A stretch of DNA of 64,000 nt from Caballeronia sp. INDeC2 (GTDB lineage: Bacteria > Pseudomonadota > Gammaproteobacteria > Burkholderiales > Burkholderiaceae): positions 1 to 64,000 of the forward strand of contig NZ_JALQDG010000037.1 of assembly GCF_023631325.1 (NCBI RefSeq), written 5' to 3'. The position numbers were made by a program, and so were the translations under genes. A model generated the notes under the pieces. The model did no database searches. It was given only the letters and a program-made list of their open reading frames with translations, and had not been told where the DNA came from. This document shows, piece after piece, positions 8,215-16,513 of the stretch. How positions within the stretch are numbered: the stretch's first letter is position 1; each line of letters opens with the position of its first letter.

Positions 8215-9393
8215 ATGCTAAGCGCTCGGCTTCCCGAAGTCGATCAATCCGTTTCGATCGAAACGCTCTTGGGAGTGGCGGCCCAAGCCACCGACATTCT
8301 TAATCAGATCCGTGATGCGATGTTGGAGCCGTATCCGCGCAAAAGCGCGCCAACGTTCACGAGCGCGCAAGTCGCATCGCTTTGCGGCGTCGATAAGCAG
8401 CGGTTCCAATACCTGACCACCAAGGGCGATCTGCCCGCGGGAACGTCCAAAGGCGCAGGCCGTAGCAAGGAGTTCACGCTCGAAGAGGCGTTGACGTGGA
8501 TTCGAGCGACGAAGGAACGGACGCGTCGGCCGGAGGACAAGCGCGGGCGCATCGTGACCGTCGCAAACTTCAAGGGCGGTGTCGCCAAGACGACGACTGC
8601 CGTCTCGGCCGCGCAAGCGTTGACATTGCTCGGACGCCGGGTGCTCGTCATCGACTGCGATCCGCAGGGCACGACTACGCAGTTGTGCGGCTGGGCGCCC
8701 GACGCTGAAATTTCAGACGATCAGACCCTTCTTCCGCTCATCTACGGTGATCGGGAGACGCTGCACTACGCCGTGCAGGAAACGTACTGGCACAACTTGG
8801 ACCTCATCCCGGCTTCGTCATCGCTCTTTGACGCCGAGTTCGAGATTCCCGCAAAGGTTCTGAACGATAGCACTTTTGAATTCTGGGAGATCGTTCGCAA
8901 AGGCCTGATGCCGCTTGCCAACGAGTACGACGCAATCGTTATCGACACGCCTCCGGCGCTTAGCTATCTGACGATCAACGCGTTGCTCGCGTCCGATGCA
9001 ATCTTGCTGCCCTGCCCGCCCGAGGCGCTCGACTTCGCGAGCTCGACGCAGTTCTGGCACCTCTTCGCCGACATCGCGAAGAAGCTACCGGGCGTGCTCG
9101 AGCAAAAGCGGTTCGACTTCGTGAACGTGATTATGACCAAGGCCAAGTCCGATGACGTCTCGCGCGTCGTGCGCGGATGGCTTCAAAAGGCTTACGGCGA
9201 TCGCGTGCTGCCGTTCGAGATCCCGGAATCGACCGTGCCGAAGGGCGCGTCGGCGCAACTGTCCACGGTCTACGACCTATCGAAACCGGACGGCAGCACT
9301 GCCGCATATAACCGATTCAAAGAGCCGCTCGACCGACTCGCCGAGCATCTCGACGCGCAGTTCGTCCGCGCGTGGAATCAGAGGGAGGAATAA
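8215..9393 (+). CDS. parA: ParA, partition ATPase with N-terminal helix-turn-helix (type Ia)
   Basis: 392 residues from the chosen ATG; a GTG 15 bases upstream and a frame opening at 8113 are alternatives, and none has a strong Shine-Dalgarno. Residues about 45-105 are a MerR-like DNA-binding segment (TFTSAQVASLCGVDKQRFQY). The ATPase has the deviant Walker A FKGGVAKTTT at about 118-127, with the signature Lys, a switch I region DCDPQGTTTQ, and Walker B VIDTPPALSYL. This layout is that of P1/F plasmid-type ParA, which both moves ParB-parS complexes over the nucleoid and autorepresses. The stop codon abuts the parB start, so the two are one operon. Confidence 0.93.
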   Translation: MLSARLPEVDQSVSIETLLGVAAQATDILNQIRDAMLEPYPRKSAPTFTSAQVASLCGVDKQRFQYLTTKGDLPAGTSKGAGRSKEFTLEEALTWIRATKERTRRPEDKRGRIVTVANFKGGVAKTTTAVSAAQALTLLGRRVLVIDCDPQGTTTQLCGWAPDAEISDDQTLLPLIYGDRETLHYAVQETYWHNLDLIPASSSLFDAEFEIPAKVLNDSTFEFWEIVRKGLMPLANEYDAIVIDTPPALSYLTINALLASDAILLPCPPEALDFASSTQFWHLFADIAKKLPGVLEQKRFDFVNVIMTKAKSDDVSRVVRGWLQKAYGDRVLPFEIPESTVPKGASAQLSTVYDLSKPDGSTAAYNRFKEPLDRLAEHLDAQFVRAWNQREE

Positions 9394-10365
9394 ATGGGCA
9401 TCGGGGACAGACTCCTCGCCAAGACAGCGAATATCGGCAGCAAGCCGACAGAGGCGGCGCAATCGCGTCCCGTTAATACGGAGCCGCGAACGTCGCCGGG
9501 GCGATTGATGGATGCGCAGCATCGCATCAACACGGCGCAGGCGCGAATCAAGGAACTCGAGTCGCAGCTTGAGGCGGGAGCGGCACTGGAAGTGCCGCTC
9601 GATGCGCTCGTCGAAGTAAGCGGACGACGTCGCAAGCTTACCGCTGAACAGTTCCAGGAATTGAAGGGCAACCTCGCTCAACATGCGCTCGCCACGCCAA
9701 TTTTGGTGCGCGCATTGCCGGCAGGTCGCTTTGAAATCGTCGCGGGCCACAACCGCGTTGCCGCGTACAGAGAACTTGGGCGCGCGACGATTCGCGCGAA
9801 CGTCGCGTCGATAGAGGAGGGAGAGATCGAGTTTGCAGCGTTCTTTTCGAATCTGTTGTCGCCATCGCTGACGGACTTCGAGAAGTATTGGAACTTTAAG
9901 CGACTGCAAGAACTGAGCGGACTTTCGCGCACCGAGATCTCTGAAAGTGCGGGCTTGAGTAAGAGCCACGTCACTCGAATCTTTTCGTTTGACGCGTTGC
10001 CCGAAGCGGCTAAGTTGGCACTTGCTGAGAAGCCCGAGCGCTTGGGAAGCAATGCGGCGCAAAAGCTCGCCGCGTTGACCGAAGCAGGCAAGTCGGAAAA
10101 GGTGGTGGAAGCAATTCGCCGCCTAATCGACGACGAGAACTTTACCCAAGACAAGGCTGTTGCGCTGGCAGCCGAGAAGCCGCGCACAGCAGCCCCGAGT
10201 GCAACCGTTGTTCGCTCGGGTCGAAAAAAGGTTTGCGAGGTTTCCACGAGAAACGGCGTTGTCGGCGTTCGCTTCTTCGACAAGGACGCGACGGACGCGG
10301 AGCAGTGGGGGCAGCGAATCGCCGAGTTCATCAACAAGACGTTGAGCGAATCCGATCAAGACTGA
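9394..10365 (+). CDS. parB: ParB, centromere-binding partition protein
   Basis: 323 residues. GAGGGAGGA directly precedes the ATG, overlapping the end of parA. The N-terminal ParB/Srx nuclease-like fold contains VAGHNRVAAYRELG (about 117-130), a GHNR variant of the CTP-binding box. The central helix-turn-helix is LSRTEISESAGLSKSHVTRI (about 172-191), and the C-terminal ~60 residues suit the dimerisation domain. Together with ParA it segregates the replicon. No canonical 16-bp parS palindrome of the GTT-N10-AAC type is apparent between parA and rep, so the cognate parS may be elsewhere on the replicon or be one of the structured elements downstream. Confidence 0.92.
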   Translation: MGIGDRLLAKTANIGSKPTEAAQSRPVNTEPRTSPGRLMDAQHRINTAQARIKELESQLEAGAALEVPLDALVEVSGRRRKLTAEQFQELKGNLAQHALATPILVRALPAGRFEIVAGHNRVAAYRELGRATIRANVASIEEGEIEFAAFFSNLLSPSLTDFEKYWNFKRLQELSGLSRTEISESAGLSKSHVTRIFSFDALPEAAKLALAEKPERLGSNAAQKLAALTEAGKSEKVVEAIRRLIDDENFTQDKAVALAAEKPRTAAPSATVVRSGRKKVCEVSTRNGVVGVRFFDKDATDAEQWGQRIAEFINKTLSESDQD

Positions 10366-10368
10366 TGC

Positions 10369-10440
10369 TCTACTAGGTTTTCATTTGAAATCAACGACTT
10401 AACAGCAATTAACGCCGTCGATGTCGCTGAACCTAGTAGA
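10369..10440. repeat. 11-bp perfect inverted repeat flanking AT-rich DNA between parB and rep
   Basis: TCTACTAGGTT (10369-10379) and its exact complement AACCTAGTAGA (10430-10440) bracket 50 bases that are rich in A and T. Starting four bases after the parB stop and lying before rep, this is a good candidate for an initiator, ParB or origin-binding site. A stem with a 50-base loop is unlikely to be a terminator and there is no T-run. Confidence 0.55.
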
Positions 10441-10515
10441 ACTTCCTTATAAATCAATCACTTGATGTATCAGCACCAACGAGGCTGCTATGTAATGAGC
10501 AAGCTGTAAAAAGAC

Positions 10516-10545
10516 AAAAGCCTTCGGCGCCAACCGAAGGCTTTT
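10516..10545 (+). terminator. 12-bp hairpin, likely parAB terminator
   Basis: AAAAGCCTTCGG (10516-10527), loop CGCCAA, CCGAAGGCTTTT (10534-10545). The stem is perfect and ends in TTTT on either strand, so it could stop transcription in both directions. It may also be part of the origin structure, because a second hairpin 37 bp on has the same CGCCAA loop. Confidence 0.6.
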
Positions 10546-10566
10546 GAATATCGGGCTTAACTGCAT

Positions 10567-10635
10567 ATCGCCCGTTCCGCTTCCCGACGCCAATCGGGTC
10601 ACGAGTACACACCTCGAAGTTTAGCGGAACGCGAT
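10567..10635. repeat. Bulged inverted repeat enclosing a second CGCCAA-loop hairpin
   Basis: ATCGC-CC-GTTCCGCT (10567-10581) pairs with AGCGGAAC-GCGAT (10623-10635), leaving only a 2-base bulge. Between them CCCGA (10583-10587), CGCCAA, TCGGG (10594-10598) forms a small hairpin. The loop is identical to that of the hairpin at 10516-10545. The structure lies 34-100 bp before the rep start and could be a regulatory RNA fold in the rep leader or a protein-binding site. Confidence 0.4.
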
Positions 10636-10668
10636 GGGCAGTCAAGCGTTTGTCTTCCATTTTTCGAA

Positions 10669-12030
10669 ATGGACGTACTTGACATGCGTATCGCGCAACT
10701 TTCCGTTGCAGGCGAGGCTGTTTTTCGCCCTGAAAACTCCGATTCGTTAGCTGCGGCAACGGATCAAATCGCTCTCGATGAATACGCTTGCGATCGATCG
10801 AACCTTCCTTGGGTGATTTTTCGCGCCGCCCATCGAGCGACTCACACGGCGGCCCTGCCCGCACGTGCTCGCGCATTGCTCGCAGCCTTGGCTCGCACTG
10901 TCGATGCGTCTCGACCGTACGCGCCCATCTTCGCCCGACGTGAATTGCTGACCGGACGCGCGCAGCAATCCATGCGCACGTTTTATCGCAGCATGGACGA
11001 TCTCGAGAGCACCGGCCTCATCACAAGACCTCCGCAGACGCGCTACGGGGCGGCCGGGCTCTTTGGGCGTGCGTACATCCATCTGACGCCGAAAGCAGCT
11101 ACCCTGCTCGGTCTCGTCGAACCCGCGATCGCGGCCGAGAAATCTCCCGCTCTCGATCGGGAAAACGCGAACAAGGCCGACCTCGCGTTTTCTTTCGCGC
11201 CACCGTCTGTCACCGTGGCAGACGGCCCTATATATAAGGATCTAAACCCTACTACTCAAAAGAGACAATCAGGACGCCTTCCCGCGGACCTCGACCGCCT
11301 GCTGTCTCTGGGATTTCGTGAATTCCTGGTATTCAAACTGATGCGCGAAGCGAAGCTTCACGGAAAACTCCTGTCCGATGTCGTGGAAGCCAGTTGGCAA
11401 CATCTCCGACGCGCCTCGCATCCAATCAGCTATCTCCGCACCCTTTTGCGCGCTCCGGTCGACTTCGCCTATCGAGCACGAAGCCAGCGACAAGCGCAGG
11501 CAGAGGAGCAAAGCCAGGTCGCACGCTCGAAGCAACTCGATACAGCGATTGCCGATTTCGCTGGCCAGCCTTTTGTGAGCCGCGATGGCCTGCGACGTTA
11601 CCGCGTCGCGGATGATGCCCGCTCTGTCGTGATTCACCACCGTGACGAAGCGCGGCCGCGTGTGCATGCTGGCGCGTGGGCGCACGACTTCATTGCTGCC
11701 GTCGAAGCTGGCCAAATCGTGTCGCTTAACGAGGAAGGCGCCACCGGCGCGGAGCAGGGTCCCGTTCAACATCCTGGATCGCCTGCGTCAGAACCCAAGC
11801 CTCGATACGAAACACACCTCAGCGATCTCAAAGCGCTCCTGCGCTTGAAGACGGCCAACGCTGCCCCATCTACAAAAGCGAAGGAAGCGACGAGACCGTC
11901 GAGTCATAGCCGGTCCGAGTCGCTCCCTTTAAGTTCGCTCTTACAGACGATATCGCGCGCAGCGGCATCGACGAAGCTTCGCTTAGATCAGACAAATGTC
12001 GCGATTTACGCACGCCGAGAAAAGTTTTAA
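10669..12030 (+). CDS. Replication initiator (Rep) of the secondary replicon, winged-helix protein
   Basis: 453 residues from ATG 10669; ATG 10684 is an equally possible start. Residues about 60-145 contain a winged-helix pattern: RRELLTGRAQQSMRTFYRSM, then DLESTGLITRPPQ and a wing with RYGAAGLFGRAYIHLT. The rest is helical and basic (YRARSQRQAQAEEQSQVARS) with a long polar C-terminus. I recognise it mainly by synteny: burkholderial second chromosomes and megaplasmids carry parA-parB-rep in this order. It would bind the adjacent origin repeats and load the replisome. The start codon lies inside a CCATTT/AAATGG hairpin, which could limit translation. No homologous catalytic motif is expected in this class. 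Confidence 0.72.
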   Translation: MDVLDMRIAQLSVAGEAVFRPENSDSLAAATDQIALDEYACDRSNLPWVIFRAAHRATHTAALPARARALLAALARTVDASRPYAPIFARRELLTGRAQQSMRTFYRSMDDLESTGLITRPPQTRYGAAGLFGRAYIHLTPKAATLLGLVEPAIAAEKSPALDRENANKADLAFSFAPPSVTVADGPIYKDLNPTTQKRQSGRLPADLDRLLSLGFREFLVFKLMREAKLHGKLLSDVVEASWQHLRRASHPISYLRTLLRAPVDFAYRARSQRQAQAEEQSQVARSKQLDTAIADFAGQPFVSRDGLRRYRVADDARSVVIHHRDEARPRVHAGAWAHDFIAAVEAGQIVSLNEEGATGAEQGPVQHPGSPASEPKPRYETHLSDLKALLRLKTANAAPSTKAKEATRPSSHSRSESLPLSSLLQTISRAAASTKLRLDQTNVAIYARREKF

Positions 12031-12036
12031 ACAGGC

Positions 12037-12252
12037 TGCTGCGTCGCAGCAAAATGCTGATATACTCTAAGGTTGCGCCTGAATGGGCGATTGGAAAACG
12101 CAAGTGCCGCGTCTGGATGCGGTTTGCGTGTTTTGCTCGATGCGATTTTCAGCAAGCCGTCCGTGGTCGAAGCTGTCATCGAAATCATCGCGAGCCGTTA
12201 CGCTCGCTCCCGGGGATCTGTCGTCGCCGAGCAAACCTGTCGAGGAGAAAGT
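12037..12252 (+). promoter_or_regulatory. rpoD leader: extended -10 promoter and ~180-nt 5' UTR
   Basis: TGATATACT (12058-12066) is a good extended -10 element, with no clear -35. It would start RNA near 12073 and leave a leader of about 180 bases before the ATG at 12253. Just upstream, TGCTGCG-T-CGCAGCA (12037-12051) is a short dyad without a T-run, so not a terminator. The reading frame stays open back to 12073, but GAGGAGAAAG right before 12253 fixes the start there. Confidence 0.45.
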
Positions 12253-14259
12253 ATGGCAAGTTTTGATCGGGAAGATTCGGAGCTGGATATCGTCGCGCCG
12301 GCGCGCAAGGCACCCGGCCGGCGGGCGAACAAAGGGAAGGGCCAGGCCGGCACGATACAGCCCGATGTCGCGATGACCGCGGAGCAGAATGAAGAGCGGC
12401 AGCGCCAGATGCGCGCGCTCATTCAGTTGGGCAAGGAGCGCGGTTATCTCACGCACGCCGAGATCAACGACCACCTTCCGGACAACTTCGCGGAAACCGC
12501 GGCGATGGAAACCATCGTCAGCACGTTCCACGACATGGGTGTTGCGGTCTACGAGCAGGCGCCGGATGCCGAAACGCTGTTGCTGAGCGATAGCGCCCCG
12601 AGCGTCGTCACGGACGAGCAATCGGACGAAGAAGCGGAAAACGCGCTGTCGACGGTCGATTCCGAATTCGGCCGCACGACCGATCCGGTCCGCATGTACA
12701 TGCGCGAAATGGGCGCAACCGAGCTGCTCACGCGCGCTGGCGAAATCGCCATTGCGAAGCGGATCGAAGACGGCCTGCACGAGATGATTCAGGCGATCGC
12801 GGCGTGCCCGTCGACCGTCGCAACCATTCTCGCGGACGCTGCGCAAGTCGAATCGGGTGAGCTGAAGATCGACGATCTGGTCGACGGCCTGAAGGAAGAG
12901 GACACGGCAGACGAAGATATTTCGGCTTCCGATACGAACGACTCCGCCGACATCGATACGGACACCGACGAATCCGGCAGCGACGACGAAGACGACGACG
13001 ATCTCGACGGCGGCGGCGATGCCGGCGCATCGAACGAAGCGCGTTTGAAGCAGCTGAAGGCCGACTGTCTCGAAATTTTCGCGCGCGTGCGCGAGCTGGC
13101 GGAACAAGCGAGCAATCCTAAGGGTTCGGGCGCGGTGGCGACCAAGGCGGTCGAAAAAGCGCGCGCCGAAATCCAGCGCGAGCTCGGTTCAATCCGCTTC
13201 ACGGCGAAGACCATCGACCGCCTGTGTGTCGACGTTCAGCAGCAAGTCGCGCAGGTGCGTGATATCGAGCGTCGTGTGCTGCAGATCGCGGTGGATCGTT
13301 GCGGCATGCCGCGCGAGAAGTTCGTCGAATCGTTCGTCGGTCATGAGACCGATCTCGAATGGACGTCGCGCGCGGCTGCGGGCTCGAAGCAATACGGTGC
13401 GTCGCTCGAGCGCAGCTTGCCGGCGATTCAGGCCGAGCAGCAAAAGCTCATCGACATCGAAGGCGTGGTCGAGATGCCGCTCAAGCAACTGAAGCAGATC
13501 AACCGTCAGATGACGGCTGCCGAGTTGAAGATGCGTCAGGCCAAGCGCGAGATGATCGAAGCGAACCTGCGTCTCGTCATTTCGATCGCGAAGAAGTACG
13601 TGAATCGCGGCATGCAATTCCTGGATCTGATTCAGGAAGGCAACATCGGTCTGATGAAGGCCGTGGACAAGTTCGAATATCGCCGCGGCTGGAAGTTCTC
13701 GACGTACGCGACGTGGTGGGTTCGTCAGGCTGTGACGCGTTCGCTCGCCGATCAGGCGCGCACGATTCGCGTGCCGGTGCACATGATCGAAACGATCAAC
13801 AAGCTGAATCGCATCTCGCGCGAGATCCTTCAGCAGACGGGTCAGGAAGCGCATCCGTCCGTGCTCGCCGAGCGCATGGAAATGCCGGAAGAGAAGATCC
13901 GCGGCATTCTCAAAATCGCGAAGCAGCCGGTGTCGCTGGAAACGCCGGTCGGTGAGGATGCCGATGCAACGCTCGGCGACATGATCGAAGACCAGGGCGC
14001 CGCGTCTCCGGCGGATGCAGCCGTGCACGCGAACATGCGCGCCGCGATCGACGATGCACTCAACGCGCTGTCGCCGCGCGAAGCGAAGGTTCTGCGTATG
14101 CGCTTCGGCATCGACACGGCTTCGGACTACACGCTCGAAGAGCTAGGCAAGCAGTTCGACGTGACGCGCGAGCGTATTCGTCAGATCGAAAGCAAGGCGA
14201 TGCGCAAGCTCATGCACCCGAGCCGCGCCGACAAGCTGCGTCCGTTCCTGGACCGCTGA
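12253..14259 (+). CDS. rpoD: Primary-type sigma-70 factor RpoD (paralogue beside the replicon origin)
   Basis: 668 residues starting after GAGGAGAAAG. Region 1.1 covers about 40-110, region 1.2 begins DPVRMYMREMG (about 144), and a very acidic non-conserved insert lies at about 216-256. Region 2 is intact (LRLVISIAKKYVNRGMQFLD; KFSTYATWWVRQAVTRS), as are region 3 (ADQARTIRVPVHMIETINKL) and region 4 (TLEELGKQFDVTRERIRQIE). It would direct RNA polymerase to housekeeping promoters. No DnaG or RpsU neighbours, which usually flank the main rpoD, are present. Lying beside a partition/rep module, it is likely a second copy on the chromid rather than the only RpoD of the cell. A strong terminator follows. 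Confidence 0.93.
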   Translation: MASFDREDSELDIVAPARKAPGRRANKGKGQAGTIQPDVAMTAEQNEERQRQMRALIQLGKERGYLTHAEINDHLPDNFAETAAMETIVSTFHDMGVAVYEQAPDAETLLLSDSAPSVVTDEQSDEEAENALSTVDSEFGRTTDPVRMYMREMGATELLTRAGEIAIAKRIEDGLHEMIQAIAACPSTVATILADAAQVESGELKIDDLVDGLKEEDTADEDISASDTNDSADIDTDTDESGSDDEDDDDLDGGGDAGASNEARLKQLKADCLEIFARVRELAEQASNPKGSGAVATKAVEKARAEIQRELGSIRFTAKTIDRLCVDVQQQVAQVRDIERRVLQIAVDRCGMPREKFVESFVGHETDLEWTSRAAAGSKQYGASLERSLPAIQAEQQKLIDIEGVVEMPLKQLKQINRQMTAAELKMRQAKREMIEANLRLVISIAKKYVNRGMQFLDLIQEGNIGLMKAVDKFEYRRGWKFSTYATWWVRQAVTRSLADQARTIRVPVHMIETINKLNRISREILQQTGQEAHPSVLAERMEMPEEKIRGILKIAKQPVSLETPVGEDADATLGDMIEDQGAASPADAAVHANMRAAIDDALNALSPREAKVLRMRFGIDTASDYTLEELGKQFDVTRERIRQIESKAMRKLMHPSRADKLRPFLDR

Positions 14260-14300
14260 TCTTCCGAGCCGTCCGGACCCATGTTCGGACTAACTCGACA

Positions 14301-14338
14301 GCGCGTGCCGCCGAATCAGGCGGCACGCGCTTTTTTAT
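14301..14338 (+). terminator. Rho-independent terminator of rpoD
   Basis: GCGCGTGCCGCC (14301-14312), loop GAATCA, GGCGGCACGCGC (14319-14330), then TTTTTTATTT. A perfect 12-bp stem with a T-run, 41 bp after the rpoD stop. Confidence 0.92.
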
Positions 14339-14351
14339 TTCCCCAACCGAA

Positions 14352-14726
14352 TCAACCGTGCGCGGTGCCCTTGGGCACCTTCGACGCCGCGCACGCTTGC
14401 AGCGCGGCGATTGCCTTGTTCGCGAGCGTCAGCGTTTCTTCGCACGCGAGCCGGTCGCGGAAGATCGAGCATCCGCCGCCCGCGTTGACTCGCGCCACGG
14501 CGCTGCGCACCTTATCGAGCGCGGATTGCGGTGAGCCGGTGTCGCGGATGATCGAGGCCAGGTCGAACGCGCTGCCGGCGTCGGTTTCGACGTAGCCGGG
14601 GCATTGCGTCTGTGCGTGAGCCGCGACGCAGATCATGCCGATCGCCGCAATGGCCGGGAATCGTCGCGATCGGGCGGAGCGAAAGGAAAACGCGCGAGCA
14701 GAAAAAGAGCGGAAGAGGGCATCCAT
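14352..14726 (-). CDS. Small exported protein of unknown function
   Basis: 124 residues from ATG 14726, chosen because it gives a complete signal peptide: a basic n-region, the hydrophobic stretch FPAIAAIGMICVA and AHAQ for signal peptidase I cleavage. The mature part has four Cys (QCPGYV, GGGCSIF, LACEETL, LQACAA), suggesting two disulfides in the periplasm, and helical alanine-rich segments. No domain is recognised. It is convergent with rpoD across the terminator at 14301. Confidence 0.7.
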   Translation of the reverse strand: MDALFRSFSARAFSFRSARSRRFPAIAAIGMICVAAHAQTQCPGYVETDAGSAFDLASIIRDTGSPQSALDKVRSAVARVNAGGGCSIFRDRLACEETLTLANKAIAALQACAASKVPKGTAHG

Positions 14727-14804
14727 GGGCGTCACCACCGTCAAATATCGCGTCGAAAAACGTACACATTCGGCGAATTCGCGTCGGCTGGAAAGGACCG
14801 GAGT

Positions 14805-14840
14805 TTGTCCACAGATTCGCTGGACAAGCATGTGGATATC
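14805..14840 (+). repeat. 36-bp element with DnaA-box-like ends, copy 1
   Basis: TTGTCCACA (14805-14813) and TGTGGATAT (14831-14839) are inverted DnaA-box-like sequences, each 8/9 to TTATNCACA, around a central ACAAG segment. The same 36 bases occur on the opposite strand at 35070-35105 with only four differences. It lies between the small exported protein and the chemoreceptor gene, outside any credible gene. Confidence 0.7.
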
Positions 14841-14965
14841 CTGAGCATCGCCGGATCAAGCTCTTGATACAAAACGCATTTCATCCGGCGAACGAAATTC
14901 GCGCGCTGCTTCGTCTCCCATTCTGAACCGGTTGAAAAAATCATGTCGAGCGCGAAAAAAATCGG

Positions 14966-16513
14966 CTAGACCTGAAACGCGCGGACGGTCTGCCTGAGCT
15001 CACGCGCCTGTGCGTCGAGCGACGATGCAGAGGCCGACGCCTCGTTCACGAGCGCCGCATTCTTTTGCATAAGCCGATCCATCTGCGATACGGCGTCGTT
15101 CACTTCGTCGATGCCGCTGCTTTGCTCGCGCGAAGCCGTCGCGATCGCTTCGACCAGCGCGGTCACGCCGTCGACGGAATCGAGGAGATCGGCGAGCGTC
15201 GTACCCGCGCGCTTCACCGTCGCACCGCTCGATTCGACGTGCGCGTTCACCTCGCGCGTCAGTTGCGAGATTTCCTTCGCCGCGCCCGACGAACGCCGCG
15301 CAAGCGCGCGCACTTCCTCCGCGACGACCGCGAAGCCGCGCCCGAGCGAGCCGGCGCGCGCCGCTTCCACCGCAGCATTCAGCGCGAGCAAGTTGGTTTG
15401 AAAAGCGATCGATTCGATGACGCCCGTGATCTGTGCGATCTGCGACGAGCGTGAGGACAGATCGGTCATGCGCGCGATCGCATCGGCGACGGCGCGCTCG
15501 CCCTCCTTTGCGCGCTCCGACGCTTCCTTTGCGAGTTCGCGCGCGCGATTCGCGTGATCGGCGTTCGTGCGCACCGTCGCCGCGATTTGTTCCATGCTCG
15601 CCGACGTCTGCTGCAGGCTCGCCGCGTGCTCTTCCGTGCGCGCGGACAGCGCGTGATTGCCTTCGGTGATGTCCGCCGCCGCGATGCCGATGGTGTCCGT
15701 CGACCGCTTGATGTCGCCGACCATCGATGCGAGCTGGCTGCGCATCAGACTCATCGCGTGCATCAGGCTCTGCGTGTCGCCGGGCGAGACGGGCACGTCC
15801 GTCAGCAAATCGCCTTTCGACACTCGCCGCGCGACGCTCGCCGCGAGTTCCGGCTCGCCGCCGAGTTGACGCAGGAGCGTGCGCGCCATCGAAAAGCACA
15901 ACCAGCCGACAAGCACCACGCCCGCGGCGATGCACGCGCCGACCGTCCACTGCACGATCTGGCTCACGCGCTGCGCGTCGTCGTATTCCTGCCGCGCGGC
16001 GGTGAGCTGGAACGCGCGCAAATCGGTGCTTTCCTTCTTCACGCGCTTCGCCTGCGGCTCGATTTGCTGCGTCACGATCCACTGCGCTTCGGAGAGATTG
16101 TTAGCGGCGAGCAGGTCGGTCGTCGGACGAAAGCCCTTTTCGCGCAGCGCCGCCCAATCAGTGGCGAGACGTTTGGCGAGCGGCGACTCGGTTGCGTCGA
16201 GCGGATAGCGCAGATAGCGGCCGAGCAAGGCATCGATATTCGCGATGCGCTGCTGCGTCGATGCGAGCACGGCTTGCGTCTTCTGCGCGGACGGATCGAG
16301 CACCGCGTCGCTGATCGCGAACTGGCTTTGCGTGATGAGCTCGTCGATGGTCGAGATGGTTTGCAGCGCCTGCGCGCGGCCTTCGAAGACGTGACGCAGC
16401 GCGGCATTGCCTTGCTGGACGCCGAATAATCCGACGCCGCCAACGGTGACGAGCACGGCGGCGACCGCGCCCGTGACGATCGCGAGGCGCGCCTTGACGG
16501 TGAGCTTTGACAT
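14966..16513 (-). CDS. Methyl-accepting chemotaxis protein
   Basis: 515 residues from ATG 16513 (MSKLTVKARLAIV, the usual start of this class; a TTG at 16579 would add 22 residues). TM1 lies at about 9-32. A periplasmic four-helix-bundle-like sensor of about 160 residues follows, then TM2 (about 193-213), a HAMP linker and a cytoplasmic methylation/signalling domain with the hairpin tip FQTNLLALNAAVEAARAG. The C-terminus ends in RAFQV without a CheR-docking pentapeptide. It would relay an unknown ligand to CheA/CheW. No che genes are in the window, so it must feed a system coded elsewhere. Confidence 0.92.
   Translation of the reverse strand: MSKLTVKARLAIVTGAVAAVLVTVGGVGLFGVQQGNAALRHVFEGRAQALQTISTIDELITQSQFAISDAVLDPSAQKTQAVLASTQQRIANIDALLGRYLRYPLDATESPLAKRLATDWAALREKGFRPTTDLLAANNLSEAQWIVTQQIEPQAKRVKKESTDLRAFQLTAARQEYDDAQRVSQIVQWTVGACIAAGVVLVGWLCFSMARTLLRQLGGEPELAASVARRVSKGDLLTDVPVSPGDTQSLMHAMSLMRSQLASMVGDIKRSTDTIGIAAADITEGNHALSARTEEHAASLQQTSASMEQIAATVRTNADHANRARELAKEASERAKEGERAVADAIARMTDLSSRSSQIAQITGVIESIAFQTNLLALNAAVEAARAGSLGRGFAVVAEEVRALARRSSGAAKEISQLTREVNAHVESSGATVKRAGTTLADLLDSVDGVTALVEAIATASREQSSGIDEVNDAVSQMDRLMQKNAALVNEASASASSLDAQARELRQTVRAFQV

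Larger units (their letters stand above)
10366..10668. other. parB-rep intergenic region, best candidate for the replicon origin
   Basis: A 303-bp gene-free stretch, AT-rich in its first half, holding in order an 11-bp inverted repeat (10369-10440), a TGATGTATCA dyad (about 10463-10472), a perfect 12-bp hairpin (10516-10545), a bulged 13-bp inverted repeat (about 10567-10635) that encloses a second small hairpin (10583-10598), and a hairpin CCATTT-TTCG-AAATGG (10657-10672) covering the rep start. No consensus DnaA box TTATNCACA is present. Such concentration of symmetry between partition and initiator genes is typical of plasmid and chromid origins. That it is the origin is inference. Confidence 0.45.

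Noticed and set aside
12037..12051. TGCTGCG/CGCAGCA dyad as a rep terminator
   Set aside because: Only a one-base centre and no T-run.
12073..12252. 60-residue N-terminal extension of RpoD
   Set aside because: The extension does not resemble sigma region 1 and GAGGAGAAAG directly precedes the ATG at 12253; an extended -10 element ends just before 12073.
15000..16082. 360-codon minus-strand frame inside the chemoreceptor gene
   Set aside because: Shadow of the MCP frame; Arg/Ala-rich without domain.
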